A stretch of 64,000 bases of DNA from an uncultured Pelagibacteraceae bacterium (GTDB lineage Bacteria > Pseudomonadota > Alphaproteobacteria > Pelagibacterales > Pelagibacteraceae). The position numbers and the translations under genes are program-made. The DNA lies in contig CACOCL010000002.1 in the NCBI GenBank assembly GCA_902625825.1, forward strand, positions 1-64,000, read 5' to 3'. This document shows, piece after piece, positions 1 to 7,786 of the stretch; within the stretch, counting starts at the first letter, position 1, and every line of letters begins with the position of its first letter. Under the pieces are notes generated by a model, which saw only the letters and a list, made by a program, of their open reading frames with translations, searched no databases and was not told where the DNA came from.

Positions 1-132
1 TCATCTGTAATAAAATTTTTTGTATATTTCTTAATGAAAAAAAATAATGAGAAAAAAATTTACTTACAAAGGATTTTAGGTTTTTTAAATGCCGTGGCTG
101 GAAAGAAGTCCTCTTATAGACCAAAAATTTAA
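1..132 (+). CDS. C-terminal fragment of an unidentified protein
   Basis: The first reading frame is open from the window edge for 43 codons and stops with TAA at 130-132. The encoded tail is basic, contains the string RILGFLNAVAGKK and ends SYRPKI. Its stop lies 2 bp from the stop of the convergent apt gene, the tight tail-to-tail spacing typical of this genome, which supports it as a real gene end rather than chance. The family cannot be named from 43 residues; the start is outside the window. Confidence 0.5.
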   Translation, partial: SSVIKFFVYFLMKKNNEKKIYLQRILGFLNAVAGKKSSYRPKI

Positions 133-134
133 AA

Positions 135-662
135 TTAATGACCAGGAAATTCTATTAAATTTTCAACTTTATATTTTTTGTTAATTAATTTATCGCATCC
201 TCCTAAATCAAATAAATTTATTACAAATATAAAAGCTGAGACCTTACCCTTAGAAATTTCAACCAGCTTTGCTGCAGCTTCAGCAGTTCCACCTGTTGCA
301 ATTAAATCATCAATAATCAAAACTGCATCATTTTCATTGATAGAATCTTTATGCACTTCTATAGTTGCTGTACCATATTCAAGTTCAAAATCTACAGAAT
401 GAACATCAGCTGGAAGTTTATCTTTTTTTCTAAGCATTATAAAAGGTTTCTTTAAAATATACGAAACTGCAGAGGCAAAAACAAAACCACGCGACTCAAT
501 GGCTGCAATTTTGTTAAAATTGAATTGCTTAGATTTTTCCACTATCTGATTAATTGTTTCTGCAAAAGCTTTCTCATCTTTAATTAGTGTAGTTATATCT
601 CTAAATAAAATCCCTTTTTTGGGATAATCTGGAATAGATCTGATAAAATTTTTTAAATTCAT
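135..662 (-). CDS. apt: Adenine phosphoribosyltransferase
   Basis: Type I phosphoribosyltransferase that converts adenine plus PRPP to AMP in the cytoplasm. The 175-residue length is normal. The N-terminus (IPDYPKKGILFRDITTL, residues 10-26) is the Apt signature, ESRGFVFAS lies at 56-64, and the PRPP-binding loop VLIIDDLIATGGT is at 114-126. It is divergent from mtnP, 41 bp away. MtnP releases adenine, so Apt completes the salvage of the base from methylthioadenosine. No Shine-Dalgarno sequence is visible before the ATG, suggesting a very short leader. Identification is secure. Confidence 0.96.
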   Translation of the reverse strand: MNLKNFIRSIPDYPKKGILFRDITTLIKDEKAFAETINQIVEKSKQFNFNKIAAIESRGFVFASAVSYILKKPFIMLRKKDKLPADVHSVDFELEYGTATIEVHKDSINENDAVLIIDDLIATGGTAEAAAKLVEISKGKVSAFIFVINLFDLGGCDKLINKKYKVENLIEFPGH

Positions 663-668
663 AATAGG

Positions 669-688
669 TATTTATTAAAGTATAAATA
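669..688. promoter_or_regulatory. AT-rich inverted repeat with overlapping divergent -10 elements (apt/mtnP)
   Basis: TATTTAT (669-675) and ATAAATA (682-688) form a 7-bp inverted repeat in the 41-bp space between the two start codons. Read rightwards it offers TATAAA at 681-686; read leftwards it offers TATACT at 684-679. Each would give a leader of roughly 10 nt. No convincing -35 was found, so this is a candidate only. Confidence 0.35.
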
Positions 689-703
689 AATCAAATTTTA
701 AAC

Positions 704-1576
704 ATGACAATAAATAAATTAGCAATTATTGGAGGAAGCGGTCTTTATGATGTTGAGGAGTTTAAAAACAGAGAATTTCTAGACTTAAATACTCCTTGGG
801 GAAAGCCATCAGATAAAATTTTAAAAACAAATTTTAATAAAAAAGAGATCTATTTTTTACCTCGACATGGCAAGGGCCATTTTATATCTCCATCAAAAAT
901 AAATTTTAGAGCTAATATTGATGCGTTGAAACAATTAGGTGTAACGGATATTGTTTCTGTATCAGCTGTAGGGTCCTTAAAAGAAGAACTTAAACCAGGA
1001 AAGTTTGTTATTGTTGATCAATTTATTGATAGAACTTTTGCAAGAAATAAAACATTTTTTGATGAAGAAATAGTTGCGCATGTTTCAATGGCACATCCTA
1101 CCTCTAATGGTTTGATGGATGCATGTGAAGAAGCAATTAAAAAAGAAAAAATAGAATATCAAAGAAATGGAACATATGTTGTTATGGAAGGGCCACAATT
1201 TTCAACATTAGCAGAATCGAATTTATATCGATCATGGAAAGCTGATGTAATTGGGATGACTAATATGCCAGAAGCAAAATTAGCAAGAGAGGCTGAAATT
1301 CGGTATGCATCTGTATCAATGGTTACAGATTATGATTGTTGGCACCCAGATCATGAAAATGTTGACGTACAACAAGTTATTAAAGTTCTTTTGGGAAATG
1401 CTGCAAAAGCAAAAAATATGATTAAAAATTTAATAGAAAACTTCGAAAACCATATTGACCCTAAGGATCCAGCTAACAATTGTTTAGACGTTGCCATTAT
1501 CACAGCACCTGAAAAAAGAACACAAAAGACTAAAGATAAATTAAAAACAGTTGCAGGTAGAGTACTTAATAAATGA
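704..1576 (+). CDS. mtnP: S-methyl-5'-thioadenosine phosphorylase
   Basis: Phosphorolysis of methylthioadenosine to adenine and 5-methylthioribose-1-phosphate. The 290-residue protein has the PNP/MTAP fold signatures: GGSGLYD at 10-16, RHGKGH at 54-59, EGPQFST at 162-168, MTNMPEAKLAREAEI at 185-199 and TDYDCW at 208-213. The MTN-MPE segment with a small residue next to the base fits the MTA rather than inosine/guanosine class. Its stop overlaps the ATG of mtnA (ATGA), so the two are translationally coupled. It heads an operon that ends in the MTA-producing SpeDE fusion. Confidence 0.95.
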   Translation: MTINKLAIIGGSGLYDVEEFKNREFLDLNTPWGKPSDKILKTNFNKKEIYFLPRHGKGHFISPSKINFRANIDALKQLGVTDIVSVSAVGSLKEELKPGKFVIVDQFIDRTFARNKTFFDEEIVAHVSMAHPTSNGLMDACEEAIKKEKIEYQRNGTYVVMEGPQFSTLAESNLYRSWKADVIGMTNMPEAKLAREAEIRYASVSMVTDYDCWHPDHENVDVQQVIKVLLGNAAKAKNMIKNLIENFENHIDPKDPANNCLDVAIITAPEKRTQKTKDKLKTVAGRVLNK

Positions 1577-2643
1577 GAATAGAGGGAAAAGAATATCGAA
1601 CAATTTGGTTTGAAGGAAATATTGTAAAAATTATTGATCAAACAAAACTTCCACATCAATTTATTATTAAAGACCTTAAAACGGTTCAAGATGCAATAAA
1701 TGCTATTAAAACAATGGAAGTAAGAGGTGCACCTTTGATAGGCGCTACAGCAGCTTATGGATTAGTTTTATCTTTAATTGAAAATAATGATCGATCATTT
1801 TTAAAGAATTCTGCAGAAAATTTGATTAATTCTAGACCAACAGCAATAAACCTTAAGTGGGCAGTTGATAGAATGATGAATAAATTATCAGGTGTTAATA
1901 GTGATAAAATTTTAGAGATAGCTGCAAATGAAGCAAAAGAAATTTGTGAAGAAGATATTAAATTTTGTGAGGATATAGGATTAAATGGATTTAAGATTAT
2001 AGAGAAAATTTATAATAAAAAAAAAGATACAGTAAATATTTTAACCCATTGTAACGCTGGCTGGCTTGCAACAATTAACTGGGGCACAGCAACTTCTCCA
2101 ATATATCATGCACACAAAAAGGGAATTCCAGTTCATGTTTGGGCTGATGAAACAAGACCAAGAAATCAAGGAGCTAATTTAACTTCCTATGAATTAAATG
2201 AAGAGGGCATTAAAAATACAATCATTGCAGACAATACAGGAGGTATTTTGATGCAAAGAGGTGAGGTTGACATGTGTATTGTTGGAACAGATAGAACTTT
2301 ATCTAATGGAGATGTCTGTAATAAAGTTGGAACTTATCTTAAAGCACTGGCTGCTCATGATAACAATATTCCTTTTTATGTTGCGCTTCCAAGTTCAACA
2401 ATTGATTGGAATATTAAAGATCATAAAGAAATACCTATAGAGGAAAGAAATTCGGAAGAATTATCGTACATGGAAGGTTTCGATGAGGAAGGAAATATAA
2501 AAAAAATACAAATATATCCAAAGAAAAGCAAATCAATGAATTTGGCATTTGATGTAACACCTGCAAAATATGTTACAGGTTTGATTACGGAAAAGGGCAT
2601 TTGTGAAGCTTCTGAAGAAGGATTAAAAAAGTTATTTAAATGA
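1573..2643 (+). CDS. mtnA: Methylthioribose-1-phosphate isomerase
   Basis: Isomerises 5-methylthioribose-1-phosphate to methylthioribulose-1-phosphate; related to eIF2B subunits. At 356 residues it is full length. The catalytic Cys160 (in THCNAGWLATINWG) and Asp240 (in GTDRTLSNGDVCNKVGTY) fall at the positions known for the B. subtilis enzyme, and RGAPLIGATAAYG is at 51-63. The start overlaps the mtnP stop by 4 bp and the stop overlaps the aldolase start by 4 bp, so the three genes form one coupled operon. Confidence 0.95.
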   Translation: MRIEGKEYRTIWFEGNIVKIIDQTKLPHQFIIKDLKTVQDAINAIKTMEVRGAPLIGATAAYGLVLSLIENNDRSFLKNSAENLINSRPTAINLKWAVDRMMNKLSGVNSDKILEIAANEAKEICEEDIKFCEDIGLNGFKIIEKIYNKKKDTVNILTHCNAGWLATINWGTATSPIYHAHKKGIPVHVWADETRPRNQGANLTSYELNEEGIKNTIIADNTGGILMQRGEVDMCIVGTDRTLSNGDVCNKVGTYLKALAAHDNNIPFYVALPSSTIDWNIKDHKEIPIEERNSEELSYMEGFDEEGNIKKIQIYPKKSKSMNLAFDVTPAKYVTGLITEKGICEASEEGLKKLFK

Positions 2644-3296
2644 AAAATTTAGGTCAAAGAAATCAAATTATTGAATATTCATTAAAATTAAATTCTACAA
2701 ATCTTTCACCACTTAGATCCGGCAACATATCTCTCAGATCTGAAGAAAATGGTTACGATGGTTATTTAATTACTCCTTCTGGAAAAAAATATGAAACATT
2801 AAAACCAAAAGATATTGTGTTTATGGGATTAAATGAGGAAGTAAAAAATATTGATGCAAGTATTAATCCCTCATCTGAATGGAGATTTCATAGAGATATT
2901 TACGTTAATAAAAAGGATGCTCAAGCGATTGTTCATGCACACTCTCCACACGCAACAGCTGTATCTTCACACGGAAAAGCAATTCCTCCGTTTCATTATA
3001 TGATTGCACTTGCTGGTGGTGAGGACATCAAATGTGCTGAATACGCTACTTTTGGAACTGAAGAGTTGTCTAAAAATGTAATTAAAGCTCTTAAAGATAG
3101 AAGTGCTTGTTTGATGTCTAATCACGGCCAGGTTGCCTTTGGAAAGAATTTAGAGCAAGCTTTTGAACTTGCACAAGAGGTAGAAAATATTTGTCATCAA
3201 TACACTATTGCTCTAAAGTTAGGTCAACCTAAGATTCTTTCATTTGAAGAAATGAAAAAAGTTTTAGATAAGGCTAAAAATTATAAAAAAGGGTAA
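2640..3296 (+). CDS. Class II aldolase/adducin-family protein, probable methylthioribulose-1-P or deoxypentulose-1-P aldolase
   Basis: 218-residue class II (zinc) sugar-phosphate aldolase-fold protein. Visible are GNIS at 28-31, the catalytic-type Glu80 in SSEW, zinc-ligand histidines 99 and 101 in VHAHSPH, and His162 in SNHG. Placed directly after mtnA, its substrate is most likely methylthioribulose-1-phosphate. Two roles are possible in this family: aldol cleavage to DHAP plus methylthioacetaldehyde (DHAP-shunt type), or dehydration as in MtnB. No mtnC, mtnD or other methionine-salvage gene follows, which favours aldol cleavage, but this is inference. Overlaps mtnA by 4 bp. Confidence 0.85.
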   Translation: MKNLGQRNQIIEYSLKLNSTNLSPLRSGNISLRSEENGYDGYLITPSGKKYETLKPKDIVFMGLNEEVKNIDASINPSSEWRFHRDIYVNKKDAQAIVHAHSPHATAVSSHGKAIPPFHYMIALAGGEDIKCAEYATFGTEELSKNVIKALKDRSACLMSNHGQVAFGKNLEQAFELAQEVENICHQYTIALKLGQPKILSFEEMKKVLDKAKNYKKG

Positions 3297-3297
3297 G

Positions 3298-4338
3298 ATG
3301 ATTAAAGTTGGGGAGCATATTACTTTAGATATAATTGGAACTTCGAGGGAGTATGATCCCTCTGTTTATGAAAAAGTTATCAAGAAAATTGCTAAAGCAG
3401 CGAACGTTACTATATTAAATATATCCAAATACAAATTCGAACCTCAGGGTTTTACAATTTTAGCTTTGTTGGCAGAAAGCCATATAAGTTTTCATACTTT
3501 TCCAGAAAAAGGAATAATTAGCTTTGATTTTTTTACATGTGGAAAAATAAGTCCGACTGTAGCAATAGATATTATCAAAAATGAATTTGAGCACAAAAGA
3601 ATTGTTAAAAAAGAATTTAATAGAGATACAAGGTCTTTGTATCATGATATTTATAGCTCTCCAGGACTTCAAAAAGCATATGTAGTAAATGAAGTCTTAG
3701 AAGATTTTAAATCAAAAGTAGGTCAACATATAGAAATTTTAGAACTTGAGCAGTTTGGTAAATCATTATTTATTGATGGTGAAATTCAAGTAGCTTCATC
3801 AGATGAGCATCTTTACAGCTCAACTTTTGTCGGTTCAGGTTTAAAATTAAATAAAAATAATGACAAGGCTGCAATAATTGGTGGAGGAGATGGTGGTGTT
3901 GCAAGAGAATGTATTTCTAAAAAATTTAATTTCATAGATTGGTATGAGCTAGATCCTGAGGTAGTAGAGGTCTGTAATAAACATTTAGGTGATATTGGAA
4001 AAAAAGCTACAGAAAAAAATTCTGTAAGATGTGTTTGGGGTGATGCATTTGAAAGTATAAAATCTGTGAAAGAAGACACTTACGATCATATATTTGTTGA
4101 TCTAAATGATGATCAATTCTGTATTGATCTAGCAGCAAAAAATATGGACTCTTTAGTAAGAATTTTAAAACCCAAAGGAGTAATCACTGCTCAAGTTGGT
4201 AGCCAAGATAAAAAACCCCACCAAGTTGAAAATTGGTTGAATGTCTTTCATCACCATTTTGGTAATACCAAATTATCTAGGGTTTATGTGCCTAGTTTTG
4301 ACTGTTCTTGGAATTTCTCATCATCAATAAATCATTAA
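3298..4338 (+). CDS. Fused S-adenosylmethionine decarboxylase / spermidine synthase-like aminopropyltransferase
   Basis: Residues 1-115 are a complete class 1B AdoMet decarboxylase proenzyme: the self-cleavage site is Glu60-Ser61 (AESHISFHTFPE), with His66 and Cys81 at the expected catalytic spacing. Residues 125-346 are a SpeE-type aminopropyltransferase with GGGDGG at 195-200, Glu217 in YELDP, Asp249 in WGDA and Asp268 in FVDLND. One chain would therefore make decarboxylated AdoMet and transfer its aminopropyl group to a diamine, releasing MTA. The usual YHE motif of SpeE is replaced by LYSSTF near 172-177, so the amine acceptor is uncertain. It starts one base after the aldolase stop, in an operon with the MTA-degrading genes. 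Confidence 0.93.
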   Translation: MIKVGEHITLDIIGTSREYDPSVYEKVIKKIAKAANVTILNISKYKFEPQGFTILALLAESHISFHTFPEKGIISFDFFTCGKISPTVAIDIIKNEFEHKRIVKKEFNRDTRSLYHDIYSSPGLQKAYVVNEVLEDFKSKVGQHIEILELEQFGKSLFIDGEIQVASSDEHLYSSTFVGSGLKLNKNNDKAAIIGGGDGGVARECISKKFNFIDWYELDPEVVEVCNKHLGDIGKKATEKNSVRCVWGDAFESIKSVKEDTYDHIFVDLNDDQFCIDLAAKNMDSLVRILKPKGVITAQVGSQDKKPHQVENWLNVFHHHFGNTKLSRVYVPSFDCSWNFSSSINH

Positions 4339-4387
4339 TTTTTTCTTTTTATCATCTGCAATTTGTGAAATACTATTTTTTTATTAA

Positions 4388-4394
4388 AGGAGAG
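4388..4394 (+). promoter_or_regulatory. Shine-Dalgarno of the binding-protein gene
   Basis: AGGAGAG lies just before an ATGATG pair (4396 and 4399). It leaves 1 nt to the first ATG and 4 nt to the second, so the second ATG is the better-spaced start. Few genes in this window have such a strong site, consistent with high expression of a periplasmic binding protein. Confidence 0.6.
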
Positions 4395-4398
4395 AATG

Positions 4399-5226
4399 AT
4401 GAATATATTTAAGAAATTTATTTTTTCAGTTTTACTTTCTTTATTGGTTATAGGGAATGCAAACGCTGATAAAATAAGAATTGGAACAGAAGGCGCTTAC
4501 CCTCCATGGAATTCAAAAGATGAATCTGGTAAGTTAATCGGATTTGAAGTGGAGTTAGCTTACACATTGTGCAGATACATTGGACAACAGTGTACGATAG
4601 TTGAACAAGATTGGGATGGAATGATACCAGCACTAATCATGAGAAAGTTTGATGCAATAATGGCAGGAATGTCAATTACAGCAGAAAGACAAAAAGCAAT
4701 TAGTTTTTCTCAAGGTTATGCTGATGAAGTTGCATCTTTAGCTGTCATGAAAGGTTCAAGTTTAGAGGGTTTAGATACTCCAGCTGGAATTAATCTTACT
4801 AAACCAAATGCAGCTGCAAAAAAAGCATTAAAAACTCTTACAGCGGCACTAGCAGGTAAAACTGTTTGTGTACAAACTGCAACAATTCACCAAAACTTTT
4901 TAGATTCAGGTGATGTTGGAAAAGTAAATGTAAGAACATATAAAACACAAGACGAAGTAAACTTAGATTTGGCTTCAGGAAGATGTGATGCTGCATTAGC
5001 TGCTGCGGTAGCATTTAGCGATTATGCAGAAAAATCTGGTAAACCTGTTGTGTTAACAGGACCAACTTTTTCAGGTGGTGCATTCGGAAACGGTGTTGGA
5101 GTAGGTATTAGAAAAGATGATACTGAACTTTTGAAAAAGTTTAATGCTGCAATCAATAAAGCAAGAAAGAACGGAGATATTAGTAGAATAGCTACTAAAT
5201 GGTTCGGTTTCGACGCTTCTATGTAA
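4399..5226 (+). CDS. Amino-acid ABC transporter periplasmic binding protein (Lys/Arg/Orn or opine type)
   Basis: Family 3 solute-binding protein of 275 residues, exported to the periplasm. The signal peptide covers about residues 1-23 (cleavage after ANA). Hallmarks are TEGAYPPWN near 29-37, QDWDGMIPALIMRKFDAIMAG and SITAERQKAISFS, as in HisJ/ArgT/OccT proteins; it ends in a typical KWFGFD tail. The start at 4399 was preferred over 4396 because of Shine-Dalgarno spacing. Two permease genes follow after a 10-bp-stem hairpin, but no ATPase gene is present. The exact substrate cannot be read from the sequence; a basic amino acid or derivative is the best guess. Confidence 0.9.
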   Translation: MNIFKKFIFSVLLSLLVIGNANADKIRIGTEGAYPPWNSKDESGKLIGFEVELAYTLCRYIGQQCTIVEQDWDGMIPALIMRKFDAIMAGMSITAERQKAISFSQGYADEVASLAVMKGSSLEGLDTPAGINLTKPNAAAKKALKTLTAALAGKTVCVQTATIHQNFLDSGDVGKVNVRTYKTQDEVNLDLASGRCDAALAAAVAFSDYAEKSGKPVVLTGPTFSGGAFGNGVGVGIRKDDTELLKKFNAAINKARKNGDISRIATKWFGFDASM

Positions 5227-5240
5227 TTAAATTTTAGATT

Positions 5241-5265
5241 TGGCGACTATCATGTATAGTCGCCA
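5241..5265 (+). promoter_or_regulatory. Intercistronic hairpin between binding-protein and permease genes
   Basis: TGGCGACTAT (5241-5250) and ATAGTCGCCA (5256-5265) form a perfect 10-bp stem with a 5-nt loop. It is among the most stable structures in this AT-rich window. It is followed by GTCTGT rather than a U-run, so it is not a classical terminator. A hairpin here probably protects the binding-protein mRNA 3' end or partly stops transcription, giving more binding protein than permease. Confidence 0.75.
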
Positions 5266-5271
5266 GTCTGT

Positions 5272-5964
5272 ATGGAACTTCTAGCATTTGGTGATACTGG
5301 TTGGGGAGACGAGTTATTCCGAGCCACATTAATGACGATAGCTGTATCAATTACAGCAATGTTGATAGGTTTTAGTTTTGCTGCAATTTTTACCCCATTA
5401 AAATTATCTAAATTTAAATCGTTAAACTTAATCGCAAATGTCTACACAACAGTAATTAGAGGTGTGCCGGAACTTCTTGTGATTTACCTTTTCTTTTTTG
5501 GAGGGAGTGGAGCAATTATGTTTGTAGCTTCAATGTTCGGTTACAATGAGTACATAGAAATAAACGCATTTGTTACTGGTTCATTTGCTATTGGAATTAT
5601 TTCAGGCGCTTATTCTACAGAAGTTTTTAGAGGAGCGATTCAATCGATAGACAAAGGTCAGTTTGAGGCTGCTAAAGTTTTAGGTTTAAGTAAATTTAAA
5701 CAATTTTATAAAATTATTCTTCCCCAAATGCTTAGACTTGCAATTCCAAATCTTAGTAACGTTTGGCAAATCACTCTTAAAGATACCTCATTAATTTCTG
5801 TTACAGGCTTAGTTGAAATAATGAGACAATCCTATATTGCAGCAGGCTCTACAAGGGATCCATTGTTCTTTTACTCATTTGCGGCAGTTTTATATTTATT
5901 GCTGACTTTTTTAAGTATGAAAATGATTAATAAATTAGAAGTCAAATATAGCAGGGGGTATTGA
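5272..5964 (+). CDS. Amino-acid ABC transporter permease (HisQ-like)
   Basis: Inner-membrane permease of 230 residues of the His/Glu/Arg/opine family. It has several hydrophobic segments and the EAA loop that contacts the ATPase (AAKVLGLSKFKQFYKIILP, roughly residues 127-145). TVIRGVPELLVIYLFFFGG and GAYSTEVFRGAIQSI are family motifs. It lies 45 bp after the binding-protein gene, across a hairpin, and its TGA overlaps the ATG of the second permease (TGATG), implying coupled translation of the heterodimer. Confidence 0.92.
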   Translation: MELLAFGDTGWGDELFRATLMTIAVSITAMLIGFSFAAIFTPLKLSKFKSLNLIANVYTTVIRGVPELLVIYLFFFGGSGAIMFVASMFGYNEYIEINAFVTGSFAIGIISGAYSTEVFRGAIQSIDKGQFEAAKVLGLSKFKQFYKIILPQMLRLAIPNLSNVWQITLKDTSLISVTGLVEIMRQSYIAAGSTRDPLFFYSFAAVLYLLLTFLSMKMINKLEVKYSRGY

Positions 5965-6638
5965 TGGATTTTGAGCTAATGATCAATAGTTTTCCAAAGT
6001 TATTAAATGCTGCTGTAATAACTTTAAAACTTTTATCTGTGTCTTTAATTGTAGGATTATTCATTGGTCTTTTATTTGCAATTTTAAGATTAAATAAAAA
6101 TGTTTTTATAAATAAATTTGCATATGGATATTCATACGTTTTCAGAGGTACTCCATTATTAGTACAAATATTCATTATTTATTTTGGTTTAGGTCAAATT
6201 GAATCTTTAAGATCTTCTTTCTTGTGGGTGATTTTAAAAGAACCTTATTGGTGTGCAATAATCGCCTTTGCACTAAATACTGGTGCTTATACATCTGAAA
6301 TTTTAAGATCAGCTTTTCAAACAATAAAACCTGGTATGATTGAAGCAGGTAAGAGTTTAGGCATACCAAGTAAAATAATATTTTATAAGATTCAAATTCC
6401 AATCGCAATTAGACAGTCATTACCAGCATATGGAAATGAGATTATTTTGATGATGAAAGGAACTTCTCTTGCAAGTACAGTTACAATAATGGATTTAACT
6501 GGTGTTGCAAAATACATAATTTCTACAACTTTTAAACCAATCGAAGTATTTATTGTTGCTGGTGGTATTTATTTATTTATGACTTTTGTAATCCACAATG
6601 TGATAAAATTTTTAGAAAAAAAATACAGTTTTAATTAA
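5964..6638 (+). CDS. Amino-acid ABC transporter permease (HisM-like)
   Basis: Second permease subunit, 224 residues. FRGTPLLVQIFIIYFGLG, NTGAYTSEILRSAFQTI and the EAA loop AGKSLGIPSKIIFYKIQIP place it with HisM/OccM. The start is the ATG at 5964, which overlaps the preceding TGA and has AGGGGG 5 nt upstream; a TTG at 5961 is less likely. No ATP-binding subunit follows: the next gene is convergent and overlaps by 4 bp. The ATPase must be encoded elsewhere or shared with another transporter. Confidence 0.92.
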   Translation: MDFELMINSFPKLLNAAVITLKLLSVSLIVGLFIGLLFAILRLNKNVFINKFAYGYSYVFRGTPLLVQIFIIYFGLGQIESLRSSFLWVILKEPYWCAIIAFALNTGAYTSEILRSAFQTIKPGMIEAGKSLGIPSKIIFYKIQIPIAIRQSLPAYGNEIILMMKGTSLASTVTIMDLTGVAKYIISTTFKPIEVFIVAGGIYLFMTFVIHNVIKFLEKKYSFN

Positions 6639-7786
6639 AGTATTACAAGATCTAGTTTTTGTTTACCAAGTCTTTCATTTCCTTCATCTGTGACCAAGTA
6701 AGTTTCACCTAAATTCATTGCTAAACTATTATCAGAGTCCATTAATATCATGTGCATAAAGAATACATTTCCAGGTTCAATTACATATGGGTTGCCAGTG
6801 TATAGCATTGGCCAATCCATCCAATTAGGAGAGAATGTAGTTCCCAAAGAGTAACCACATGCATTCATTCTTGCTTTATTAAAACTAAGATCATCAAAAG
6901 TTTTTGCATGAGCATCAAAGACTTCTCCAATTTTATTTCCTGGTATTAATTTACTTTCACAATTCTTTAATGCCTCAACACAAGCTTCATGCATTTTATA
7001 ATGTTTAGGATCTGCTTTACCAATGGGAATAGTTCTAAACATTGCAGAATGATAATGTCTGTAAGTTCCAGCCCATTCTACAGTTAATTGATCTTGATTA
7101 TTTAAGATTTGTTTTTCTGCTTGATAACGACAAAGAAGAGCGTTCTTTCCTGAGCCAATGATAAATTCATTTGCAGGATAATCTCCACCTCCTTCAAAAA
7201 TAACTCTATTCATTTCAGCTAATATTTTAGACTCACTAACACCAGCTTTGGCGTGTTTCCATACTTCATCTAATGCTTTATCAGCGAGCTCAGCGGCTTT
7301 TTTTACATAAACAATTTCTTCTTCAGATTTAACTACTCTTAACTGTGTAATTAAGTCAGATTTATCTTCAACTGTACAATAGTTTTCTAGAGATTTGTTA
7401 AGCCTTAAAGCATTACGTCCAGTTAAACCGTAAGCTTCATATTCAACTCCTAATTTTTTTCCTTTAAGCTTTAATTCATCTAAAATAACTTTAAGATCAT
7501 CAGTAGGGTTTGATCCATCTTTATCAACCCAAATTCTAATATCCTCTATGTTCGAAGTATTTTGAGCTTGTCTTAAATCAGGAGCTCTAGTTAGTAATAC
7601 TGTATTTCCATTTTTATCTAAAATTAATGTTTGAAAAAAAACATATCCAAATGTGTCATAACCAGTTAACCAATACATGGACTCTTGTCTAAACATTAAA
7701 AGAGCATCTATATTTTGCTCTTTCATTGAGTTCAAAACTTTAGATTTTCTTGATTTAAATTCTTCTTTTGTAAAGTGAAGGCCCAT
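6635..7786 (-). CDS. M24-family (creatinase/ectoine-hydrolase-like) protein with altered metal site
   Basis: 383 residues with the two-domain layout of the family: a creatinase N-domain (about 10-145; SMYWLTGYDTFGYVFFQ) and a pita-bread C-domain (about 155-375). The canonical M24 metal ligands are changed: the first Asp is Glu237 and the second is Ala248 (VEWAG...YHSAMFRT), and the HGxGH segment is CGYSLGTTF at 310-318. The GYSxG and RHYH patterns resemble the creatinase/DoeA branch that acts on C-N bonds of small osmolytes rather than on Xaa-Pro peptides. The substrate is unknown. Its ATG directly follows the stop of the DUF6165 gene. Confidence 0.8.
   Translation of the reverse strand: MGLHFTKEEFKSRKSKVLNSMKEQNIDALLMFRQESMYWLTGYDTFGYVFFQTLILDKNGNTVLLTRAPDLRQAQNTSNIEDIRIWVDKDGSNPTDDLKVILDELKLKGKKLGVEYEAYGLTGRNALRLNKSLENYCTVEDKSDLITQLRVVKSEEEIVYVKKAAELADKALDEVWKHAKAGVSESKILAEMNRVIFEGGGDYPANEFIIGSGKNALLCRYQAEKQILNNQDQLTVEWAGTYRHYHSAMFRTIPIGKADPKHYKMHEACVEALKNCESKLIPGNKIGEVFDAHAKTFDDLSFNKARMNACGYSLGTTFSPNWMDWPMLYTGNPYVIEPGNVFFMHMILMDSDNSLAMNLGETYLVTDEGNERLGKQKLDLVIL

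Noticed and set aside
2640-3296. Assignment of the class II aldolase as L-fuculose-phosphate or ribulose-phosphate epimerase-type enzyme
   Set aside because: The operon with mtnP and mtnA points to a methylthio- or deoxy-pentulose-1-P substrate; no sugar-kinase or fucose gene is nearby.
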